The position numbers and the translations under genes were made by a program. Of a stretch of 64,000 bases of DNA, positions 13,601 through 25,600 are shown one piece after another. Below the pieces are notes generated by a model that saw nothing but the letters and a program-made list of their open reading frames with translations, made no database searches and had not been told where the DNA came from. The stretch is from Membranipora membranacea (Eukaryota > Bryozoa > Gymnolaemata > Cheilostomatida > Membraniporidae), in assembly GCA_914767715.1 (NCBI GenBank), contig OU612074.1, forward strand, positions 10,946,062-11,010,061, in the 5' to 3' direction. Position 1 is the first letter of the stretch; the number at the start of each line of letters is the position of its first letter.

Positions 13601-16600
13601 GGATCAAGTTTCTCTTCATTCCAGGTTGCTTCCCCTCTGCTGGTTATCCACAGTCAACAGCTATAGATACTTGCTGCTATCAGTGGAAGGGAAGCAACTC
13701 CGAATGCATAAATACTCACAATTTGAAAGACAGACCAACAAATTCACCTCAAGCTCATAGTCTAATGTTTTCCTGTTCTGGCTTTCACTATGTTACTGCA
13801 GTAACTTATATATTCTGGATGTTATGCATAACTATTTCTGTATATTACAGAGAACAACAGCCTGCTCTATGTGGATGTAGAACAGTACCCGACTGATGTA
13901 GAGGCCGACGTGTCAATCAAAATAAAGACTCTGCCCATCAGTATTACTTATGATCATGTAAGTCGACGGTTTTTATATGCAGATTAGTGTTTGTCATTTC
14001 CCCTTTTCGAACTCAAACTAAGTTATTCTCTCACTACTCATCACCACAATGGTTGTGCGCATGAAAAATATTGATGTGGCATAACCACACACTGCCCTGT
14101 GAGAAACTAGACTTCCCATAATGCACCGTTTAAACATATCCATGCTCTCAAGCTACAAAACTCAAGTTATCTTTGGGAAGCAAGGACTTGACATGCTTAT
14201 ATCTTTTCTACCACGTTCATGATAGTTCCCACAAATGCTGATCGCACTGTATTTACACGTTGAAAATGCCTTAATGCTATTTCGGATTGCAACTGTATCA
14301 GAAAACTCATTTTGTATTAGTTGGCATCCAAACTTGAGTGGTTTACGTTATGTATATTTTAGTCGTTGTTTGTTTGCTCTTCAGGGTGTTATATGTGCCA
14401 TTATGGCCTTCTTCCATGTACCAATGCAGAGATATAACGTCGGAGCTCAACTAATGAGTATTAAACCCGAGTTCAGCACTGCAGGGCTACAGTATGCTAT
14501 CGATAATCAACAGGTGATAAAAATCGACCATTTCACAAAGCACAGATAACATGCTGTGTTAATTGATAGCTTTTAAAATTTGTCTATTTGCGCCAAATTG
14601 GTTGGCAACGTAAGCTTGCCTTTATTGCTGCAACTCCTGCTGGTAACTGAGGCATTGTTCTCAACACACAACTCACCTGTCTCCTAAATGCTGTTATTGA
14701 CTCAGCAGATTAGGCTGCATCACCTGAGTGAATTATAATTGGAAATAACCGAAATTGACAAAAATGTAGTTCTTGAATTTCTCTCAGACACGAAACCCTG
14801 TTACAATATTCACAGTGAAATTAACCACTCCTTTTCATTCAAAATTTTTTTATTACAGAGAATACACGTGGAGGCAACTCTTTACTCTCCCTGCTTGATT
14901 ATACCAGGCAATGGACGATCACAGAACAGTGATAGTCAGCTTATAGTAGATCTGGGTAGAATTCAAGTCAACACCGAGCTCCGACCTAAAAACGCCAGAC
15001 TCGAGGTTTGTGGTTTTATTAATCTTAATTATATCTAGATCAAGTTTGGTCCATTTTGCTTGCACTTTGAGTCACTCCAGTTCTACTTCTAAACCACCAC
15101 CTGTTCAAGAGAAAGCAACTCACAATGCAGGCAAATTAGATCGTACTTGACCTAGTTTCTGTCTGCATAGTTTAACTCTTATTTTCCTAGTTTATCATTT
15201 ATCCAGTGTTTGTGATCTATGTTTGATTGATTAATTTTTTAGGTTCCACGAATCAATAGTTCATAGCCAAGACTTAAAAACCTGATTAATATATCGCACA
15301 TCAAGAATTCAACTTGTTTATGCGTAGCTTCTTGGCACTATATGTTGCTCAAGATGCACGAAATAATCCAATTTTTTTTTCTAATCATATATATTGTATA
15401 CTGAACAGCAAAACCACAGCCATCTACACAGCTTACTATAGAAATGATTCACAGCTTTGATCTCCTAAGCTTGATTTTTTGTTTTAGAATGCTTCATTGG
15501 ACGAGAGAGAGGCCCTGATATATGATAAATATAGACTAGATATTCTCGATGTTATGATTATATTCAGTTCTCCCGATTACACTGGTGAGCCTAATAGTTG
15601 ATTAACCTTGAGCCGCATTTTTCCATTGTTACTTGAAATTGCCTACTTGACTTATTGTTAATTCATCAAGTTATAATTTTCATATATTCTAGTCTGTGAA
15701 TGCCTGGGCACGTCATCAGTAACAACCTTTAAACTGCCAAATTTCCACTTAGGGTATCTTATGAGGTAGAATCGCTACACATAATTATGAGTTTTTAATT
15801 GTGAGTTCTTCAATAAAGGGCCATCTTACTTCCGAATACCACTTCCCTTATAACAAGGTTATATGATTGCCGAAGATTTTTAACCAGGTGAAAGTATTCT
15901 GAAATAGCTGGAATTACCTTGTCATATAGCCACTGTTGCTTTGTTTGTCATAATAGTAATATTAAATACTGTCTGTTGTAATTGACTTACCTAATACATC
16001 AACTTACCTCTTAGGTTATGTGATTATGTATTTCAGGGGATCAAGTTATAGAGGATATGAGAATATTACCAGATTCCGATATGCATGTGATGCCTTCTCT
16101 TAAACTCACTACTACTGTGTATCTTAGTGCTGAACCAAACTTTACACAGCTCCCTCAGTGAGTGCACTATCTATTCATATCCAGCCAGGATATTTTTCCA
16201 TGAGATTGGTTGTGGTTTTTTAAACCAAGTTATTACATTCAGTTCTCCCAAAATACTCGCTCTATTGATCTTTCACTTGGGCAAATTTGGTCCCAGAAGT
16301 GTTCGCTCAACAGATATTTAGTTACCTAAAGCAGTGTACGATTTAAAACAAGCAGCCTGGAAAATCTTGCTCATCTCAGCAAGGAACAATCAGAAATCAT
16401 ATCCTGTGTGGGTCGGGCACTTTGGGTCATTTATTAATAAAACATTTCATCCATTGTGATAATATTGGGATGGGTGCCATATATTGCCTTTATTCTGACT
16501 GGTTTATTCCATTCTATCTCAGTTCCCCTCATAAGACAAGACAAGACGATAATATTAGTTTCAAGATTGTCCAGGAGAAGATCCTCTTGTTGAAAAAGTG

Positions 16601-19600
16601 AATCACCCACGGGTTTATATAGCTTCAAACCCCCTTTCTCGGCTTTCTAAACTTGTGATGTTTTTAAAAGGACACATAATGTTAATACATCCTGTCTGTG
16701 CACCATTCTTCATATTCCGACATTTTTCATCTGTATTTCTATCGTCAATTACTACTTTATCTCTAGGTTCAAGATAGATAGTGAATTGGATCGCCTAGTA
16801 TTCAAAGTGTCCACCAATCTGATTGAGTCGTTCGCCGCATACGCTTACAAGTTTCCTCAGCCTTCTGCCAAGGAGTACTTCGACAAACATCCACTCCGAA
16901 AAATAAGTGAGTTCTGTAAATTAAGTCACACCTTATCAAATGATGCATTGAATTATTAGATAAGGCAGAGTTTCCAATTGCCCTGTTCCCATGAGACAAC
17001 ACCAGCTCCTCAGCCTGTCCCATGGCTCTTTGAAAGAGAAAGCAGATATTTTCTGCATCTGTAGTACAACTGGAGACAATGGCGTATACTACTATACACC
17101 ATACAATATCATTTGCATATAAGATGAGTAGGTAGTATAGCCTTGTCAACGGCCATGGGTTTTGGTTTTTTGATCTAAAACCCGTGGCCCCATGACAAGG
17201 CTATATGTAGTTATCAAAGTCCGATATAGTCAATGTAATTGGCCAAGTATGAGACCCACACATAACAAGTTTGCCAGGCTCCACATCTGGTAGTGTGTTG
17301 CCCACCCATTGTGAGGGTCCCGGCAATGCCCGGGCCAACGTAGTATGTTGTGCATATTGGGTGACCACGGAGCATTTTGAATTGTGTAAAGGCAGTTTTT
17401 AGATAAAGCAATTGGTTGTAATTGATTGAATACCAGACCTCATGACAGCTTGTAAAGCAAATATCCATAGTGTCTTGTTTGCATTGGCACCATGGTACAG
17501 TAAGTACAAGCAAAACAAGTCTAAGCTCTTTTGTAACTCACACCGATAAAAATGAAGTGTTGCCCTCCCCTTGAAGCATCACCTGGCTGACATTGCTACA
17601 AAGCTGGTCTTTATTCAAATAACCATCACTCTGGTAGACCACCATTAATGGCTTCACATTTAAATACGTACCTCCTCACAACACACATTCTAACAATGAC
17701 CAACACAACATTTTTTGAAAATGCTACAGCTCATATCTTGCACTGTTTCATGACCTGCAGGTGAATGTGGATTAGAAGGATATCTGTTTGCTCACACAAA
17801 CGATAAGGTGTCAAGAATTAAGCTTCTATCTATCTGATGAATATTATACTAAAGCCACCCGCAATTCTCGCAAAATACCTTACGAGTCCAAAGGCTAAAG
17901 TATATTGCTTATCTAAATCTTATGATATCAACAACTTTTAACATTTGACAATATCAACTTGGCCATAAGGATGGAGAAAAGACGTGCTACTGCGGCAGGC
18001 CAGGGCAAACTGGTTTGCTGTATGGTGTTGCTGGTTGTCATAGTTTTGTTTGCCGTGGTTGGAGGTTTTTTGGGAGGTGTTTATTTGCACAACAAGATTA
18101 TTGACATCAACATTGCCTCGGAAGAAAACTGGAAGCAGAAATATGCTGATGTTCAAGAGAAACTTGGCGCAGTGCAAGCTGAAAATGATTTGCTGAGCAA
18201 CAAGTTGGAGGCTCTTGCTGGTAAATTAGAAATGGTGAGTGGTTTTAATTTATTTGTCTCCACTAATCTGATGAAAATTGTTGGACCAACAATCTGCTGA
18301 TTACTCAAGTTTTAGCTGCTGCCTCGTTCGCATGATTATCAATTGGTTTGCATTTCAATTTGTATCTTTTCAACAAATGAATATTTAAGATATACCTTTC
18401 ATTGTTTAATGCAACAAGCTATAGTAAATGTTACAGTTTATCTTGCACCCAAAGAGTAGAGTCATATCACTATTTAGCCCGACATCCTTGAAGGTCGACT
18501 TATGTCACACACATCGTGCTCTTGATTGATGTGTAATTTCTAATTTGGTAGATTGAACACTTTGAGGGAATACCAACCCCAGCTGCAGGACCATTGAGAG
18601 GGAAGAGAGAGGTTCTATCTGAAATCAATCGCCCTGGTTTAATTGCCGGTCCTCCTGGTCCCCAAGTAAGTGCGCTATTGCTATTGAGTCTAACATGAAT
18701 TTGCATAAAGGATTCTCCTACTTTTTGTCTTTACTATGGCAATTATCTATATGTGAATCAATGGTAGAGTAATATATTTATTTATTGATATATTATTGTT
18801 TACAGGGACAACCAGGAAAGGATGGTGTAAACATCTCCATGGACGAGGCTGTTAATAAAGGTGAGTCAAGTTTTTTGATCATTTTTGTGAAGAGAGTGTT
18901 TTTAATATCATGAATTCCAACATCATTAACAAGGTTTTAATAAATTTTATACCTAGGTAACCTGATCCATCATGATTCATAGCTGATGGTATATTTTGCA
19001 AGAAAACATCCTTAGAGCATTTCCTGTGAATGCTGCACCTTTTTGTTTCATGTGTTAATTTATATTGTAGTTTTGGCACAGGTTTCATCAACTCTTCCTT
19101 CATATGGAGGATCAACATTTGTTCGCTGGGGAAAGTCAGCTTGTAGCGAAACCTCAAAGCAAATCTACCGAGGCCAAGTCGCAGCGCCGGATCATGATAC
19201 ATCCGGAGGTGGTACTAACTACATGTGTTTGCCAGCTGATCCAGATTATCATCCAAATAGTCCTGACAAAGCTCCATCTGCCACTATCTTTAGAGTGTGG
19301 TATGAAATTACGTCTGACCTTGACAAACTCCCTAAGGTGCACAAGGAGTCTGTACCATGCGCCGTCTGCGAATCAGACCGACGTGTGACCCAGCTAATGA
19401 TTCCAGCAACAACACGCTGTCCATCTTCTGATTGGGTCTTAGAATATAATGGCTTCTTGATGTCAGCCCCCACACAGTATCACGGTGGTGGATTCCTTAA
19501 GGATTCCTACTACAGAACAAGTTACATATGTGTTGATAAGAATTTCGAATCATTTGGGCAGAAGCCAGATACTGCCTGGAGTGGATCTGGGTTGTATCTC

Positions 19601-22600
19601 ATTCGAGCTGAATGTCAGAAACCGGGGGGTCTAGGCACGTGTCCCCCATATGATGCTAAGAAGGCTTTAGCTTGCGTTGTGTGCTCCAAATAGCCCAATT
19701 TAAGATCATGTAGGTTTTTAACTTTTTACATGGTTTAAAATGTTTGTGGTGAGTCCGACTGATGTGATTATTTCTAAGTTTAAAATGATGACATATGCAA
19801 AATATTAACTTCACAATTACTGATCTAGCTGTATTCATTTTTAGTCTTATCAACCTCTGTCTGTTAATTCCTTTTCTTGATATGTTCACAATTTCATAAT
19901 GATGTATTCAAATTAATCCCAAATAAACTGCGATGACAAATCTATAACCTTTGTTTACAATTATTACTATGTGGATGGCAGCAATGTTTAACTGAGACCG
20001 GTCTTGTACTCTTGCAACTTCGATGTTGGGCTTGGGCTTGGACTTGACTTCTCTTTCTTAATCAACTCATAAGTTTTCGTCCATTCAATCTTCCAATTCA
20101 AGCCCAAGCGAAAATATTCAAGACTGGCATAAAAAAAAACATTGGAAATTCAATTAAATTTACTTATTTGGGCGGACCAATGAACTCCCTCTTCCTTCAT
20201 CTTCATCTTCATTGGGCGGACAATGCACTGCGTTGAGCATCATCTGTTCTGACGTGCAGTGATTTATCCATATCAATGATGCAGAGGGGGATATTTTTCC
20301 TACATTTGGGGCTTCACCATCTCACGATGGACCTCGGGTTATATTAATCCCATTCCACAAAAACTAAGTTTGGCTGAACAGTATGCCAGGAATGCCTGTC
20401 AGCACCAGGAATTGACCTAGGTCATCAGGAGATCGCAATCCCTTACGCTGAATTGATCATCATTCTTCCCAGTTTGAGTTTGGTGTCCCTTATGGGAGTC
20501 CTGGTATCATTGTAATTCATTGGTATTAGTTTTCTTTTAAATTAATTGAATAATAATAAATAATAATAATAATATAAATGAAATTATGTTTTGAAGTTGT
20601 TTATTTTATTGTTTTAGCTGACAGGTCACGCCTTCCATCTCCAGGATCTGTTGGGGCTTACGATGAGCCTGATAACGTCATATCACCTGCAGGGCACCTG
20701 ATGCGGACAGAGCTCAACGAAGAGGCAAACGATATTCTTGATGCAGTAGATTTTGAGGTAGGTCTTATATGTTGTCGGCTTAAGATCTTAAAAAGAATTC
20801 TCACAGATTGACCATCTTGACATGCTACTGTGTGACAAGGGTGATATATAATTATATGCACTCCAGCGATCAAATACATTGTTGGCAATCTAGGTATGAG
20901 ATCTTGTGTTACAGTTACAGACGAACTCTCACTAAAATAAAATCTACTAGTCAAGACTGCCAGAAACCTGTGCTGTCCTTGCAGAAGATGTGTTAGTAGG
21001 AGAAAAAGTTGCTGCAATATATTTTAAATTGTTCTTGTAGAAAATCCAGCGACTGGAAGAAAGGAACATCTTTGTAACCCAAGGTGACCTGATGAACCTG
21101 TGGTTTATACTCTCAAAACAAAATAACAAACAAAGCAAGGCAAAGCCCGACAACGAGGCAGATGACTCAAGCGAGAACAGTGACTCATTTACAAATCTAC
21201 CCGATAAGGAAGGACTTAATGCAGTGGCTGACCTTTTACTTGATCCCAAAACTGGTAGGTTATATAGTATATTATATATATATATAGTTATATATATATA
21301 TAGTTATATATATATATATATATATAGTTATAGGTTATATAGTATGGTAGGTTATATAGTATAGGCTTAAGCAGACTTTGTGCAAGGAGTTTGAAAAAGG
21401 AGTGGAAACTGCCTCTCATTTCAAATTGTTGTTTGTCTCCACTGGTAATTGTCCTCTCTTAATCAGCAAAGGTTTTTTCATGACCACAGCCAATCAGAGC
21501 AGAGACTGCAGAGAGTGACTTCCTGCCAAAAAGAAGTACAACTTGAGTTGCTGTAATAATTTTGATGAACTGTCCAATCAGCAAGAGCATAGTTGTGAAA
21601 TCCCATTTATCAAGATGGGTTCTACTGCAAATTTCCTAAAGTGTTTGAACCTCATGAAAAGAAACTAAACTAAGTAGCAGAGAGATATAGATAACTTCCG
21701 GCTTTGTGTTCAGTCTTTTAAAGGCAACATGGTTAAACCCAATGATAGCACTTTTAGTGCATATTTTGGCTCTGAGACATCTTTGTTTTTACGCTATAGA
21801 AATGATGATTTCCTTGTGTTTTCGTAAGCATGTTTTCATAGAACAACTTCCATGACAATTTTGCCTCTAACCTGATTTCAAACTGTAGAACGTGATGACT
21901 CAGACCTTGTTGATGGGTCTGAAGCTTGTAAGTATGGTACTAGTGATGTACCAATGTTAATGTTGCCTTTTTGTGTTGTCCTTTGCTGTTCAAAGCTTAA
22001 TCAAGTATATTTGAGCTTCTAAAGAGCTAGCATTCGATGGGGCAATGGGATGTGGTGACTACCAAACATAGGTCATTTGAGCTTACTTTCAAGGGAATGA
22101 TTGATTTCAACCTGGTGTATAACCCTGGAATATCTTTAAAATGGTTCGAAAGGACAGCAACTGCATGCCTGTCTATGTATGTTTGTCTTGACTGACTGGC
22201 TTTTTTTGGTAACTGGTTGCATAGCCTTCAAACAAACTAATACAGGAGATTTTTTTCACGCTGCGCTAAGTTTGGCAGTCGCATAAAAATAAAAAAATTT
22301 CAACATTATTTGAAAACTTCATCTTTTCAAATTTAAAAATTCTGTAACATTTCTACTCCAGGATTGATATTGAATTTTTTTTTGCTTTGATATTTGCAGT
22401 AGTAAGACTTCAGAACTTCTCCTCCCTTGATGGTGCCGGCAGTGATGACGAAAAGTTTCTAATGGCCAGCTATAAGGAAGTGGTCAAACAGTTATTGTTA
22501 CCAGGTTTGGACGGATATTCTGGCACTGAGTATCACACACTTGTAGGTGTGACTCTTAGGATCAAAGGTGTGTTGATCTTCATATTTGCTATATTCCGAC

Positions 22601-25600
22601 AATGTTGAGTGATGCTCACATTTTCCATTTGTAACTGCAAGCATATCTTGTCATGAAGGAAACACCACCTAGGAGGCACAGCACTCGTTTAGTCAAATCT
22701 GCTAGCATACATGTAAAAAGAATCAGTTTACAATTGTTGGCTTGAAGCGTATTTGGTGCAACCAATGTGATGATTTCAACCATAAGATGGCACTTAGTTT
22801 GGATTCCATGCACCACAAACTTCACTATGCATCCTAAGATCTCTTATTCCATCCTCAATTAGTCTCATATTCCTTTCTTTAGAGCTGGCACTGCAGTTGA
22901 GATCGGATGATGCAGAATATTTGACAGCTAGGATAAATGGGGTGACAGCTGTAGCTGCCAGGACAACCTGCTGTACGTCAATGAGGGTCAAACTAAACTC
23001 GTTCACTCTCGCTGATCATCTACATCGGGGTATGTCTTGTATTGTCTTGTCTACATGATTAGATGAAGGTAGATTTTTATGGTCAGAATCGCGCTAAACT
23101 CCGTGATTTTGCTATTGATATATAAATGAAATCAAAAACGATAAGCTGAAAAGAGAATAGAAATAAAGTGCAGTATTTGATGTAGTTGGCATGTTTTCAA
23201 ATTGGTGACTTTTTTCCAAAACAGATAATTTAATTTAGCAAGATGATCTTTGCTCTGATTTGATTGACAAAGCTATGGAAACAATGGAAGGTCACTCAAT
23301 GTCCCCACCCCCGCCTCATTCATTATGGTCAGACAGTAAATTAACTATTTACAGAGAATCAGTATTTATGACGTATTTTACAATATAAATTTTGTTTCAG
23401 ATGCCAACAATGAGACACTCCACATAGCCTGCTCTCCTGAGTCGCTCTCGATGGCTTCATTTGAGGGACGGTTTGTTGATGATGTCACCAAGCTCACTTT
23501 TACAAACGTTTCACAGGCTATCACATTCCATCTTTCTACAGTGAAATTGTGTATAAGCGACAATTCAATCGTCAAAATACTGCTGATTGTCAACAGGATC
23601 AACAACAAGTAAGAGAGAATGATACATGATTTCTACAGATAAAATCGCTCCAAATAACATTTATATTTGCTGTCGATTTGTTCTCAATCGTTTGTTTGAT
23701 CAATCTATCGGTTGAGCCACCTATTTGACTATACTGCATTCTTTCTTGTATGGTAAATTTAAGAAAATAAACTAAATTGTGAACAGGATCCTGTCTTGCA
23801 TTGTCAGAAAAAATCAAGACCTGACATCGTGCGGTCACACCATGTTATATTACATTATGTCATGACCTCATGACATTAAACCATGACATTAAACCATGAC
23901 ATTATCACATATTACATCATGCCATGACATAATGCCATGACATAATGTCATCATATAGTGTCATTTCATTCTATTATCATATTGTCTTACCCATCATAGG
24001 CTAGGGATCCTCAACCGCACCACAGAACCAAAGTCGGTGAGACTTGAAGTTGGAAGACCAGGGTCCACAGTACGATCAGAGTCTACACTTAGCATCATGT
24101 CACAGCAGACAGCCTTCACCGAGGCTGACGTGTTTTATGATGCTAAGTCTAAGTTTGATAGTGCTAGTATCGCTAGCAGATATTCTCGAGGCAGTAGAAA
24201 GTCTTTGGAGGAAAAACCAGTCGTCGTGAAAAAACCTAAGAGAAAAAGAAAGGGTAAATATTACAATCAATTTGTCATTTTAATTTTAATTTTAATTCAT
24301 TGTTATTTTTGTGTAAAATACTTGGCTGTCATGTACCAAATGTTTCTTTGTCCTAAGCGCATTATCATCTTTATGAATTAGCCTCTATGGCTATTCCTAT
24401 AGCTTTGGCAACATCTTGACCTGCACATTATGACATGATGTAGGTCCTTCCTTATGATAAACTGTGCCAGAAACCCAATTTTTCTAGAACTTATGAATGA
24501 CCTCTCAACCCAGGCTGAAGCTCTGTCATGAGAATATTTTTAAGAACACCATTCAAATGATCAGCTCTCGATTCTGATCCCGATTCTGATCCCGATTCTG
24601 ATCCCGATCCCGATTCTGATCCCGATTCCGATCCTGAGCTGATCCTGATCCCTATTTGATTCCGATCCGGCTCTGATCCGATTCTGATATTTCTGTTCTA
24701 TACTATCTATATCTTTGTTACTTATCTAGTTCCACTGAATGCTTCTGGTATAGAGATCATAGCCTTAGACATCAAATGTAGGATGGCCAGCCTCGAGATT
24801 GATCTGCTGAGGGATACCAGTATTATCGCTCATCTAGATATCAAAGGTTAGTTACATGACAATGATGTCCCTTGAAACTTTTTAATGTTAGTAGTCTTAA
24901 GCACTTTTAATAAACTTGGATTGAAAATTTGTGTGGAAATATCAAATTAGGATATAGAAATGAAATAAAGCAAAAAGATGTGGTATGTCATGAAGAGGGT
25001 CCGAGTCTCTTTGATGTTGAACAAGATGACGTTTGTTCGTGTCAAATAGCTAGTTCTCTTGTCTGTCAGTGACTAATTACGAATCCACTGCATCGTCATG
25101 TGATGGCAAAGGACAACCGAAATGATGATCATTCAAGTTTGGTAACTTTGTTAATATGTGCTACAACATCAATGGTAAAAGTTTTCTTGGTTATCAATCA
25201 ATTCAGATGCAAACACATTTATTTCGATACTTATCAGAAATTGGAGCAGAATATGAACAGAAGACCACCCATTCCGTGCTTGAAGCCAAACTAGGATCAT
25301 TATCTTTGATTGATTCTCTGGTAGGTATTGTTGTTGGGATGGTCGCTCCCTTATGATTTTGGTCATTTATTGCTCAGTATGATAATGATGCTTGGGCTCC
25401 CAAAATGTTTATCTGTGGGAAAAAATATGAACGATAAGAAATGAGAAGGGATTTGCCTGCTGCATGATCCTTGGTTTGAACTTCACCACCGGATCAAATA
25501 CTTGTTGATTGACTTTATACATTTCTATGGATGGTAAAATGATTAGAAGCATATTAACGGATGACAATATATGCAGTGATGCCACTTGTTATATGGACTA

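Larger units (their letters stand above)
19694..20617 (+). other. 3' UTR of nested gene and remainder of VPS13 intron 17
   Basis: Holds the AATAAA signal and a possible decayed SINE at 20280-20470; otherwise nothing recognised. Confidence 0.5.

Noticed and set aside
16802-17513. Two minus-strand open frames of about 100 codons
   Set aside because: The first overlaps exon 17 antisense; neither shows a motif or joins in phase with a neighbour.
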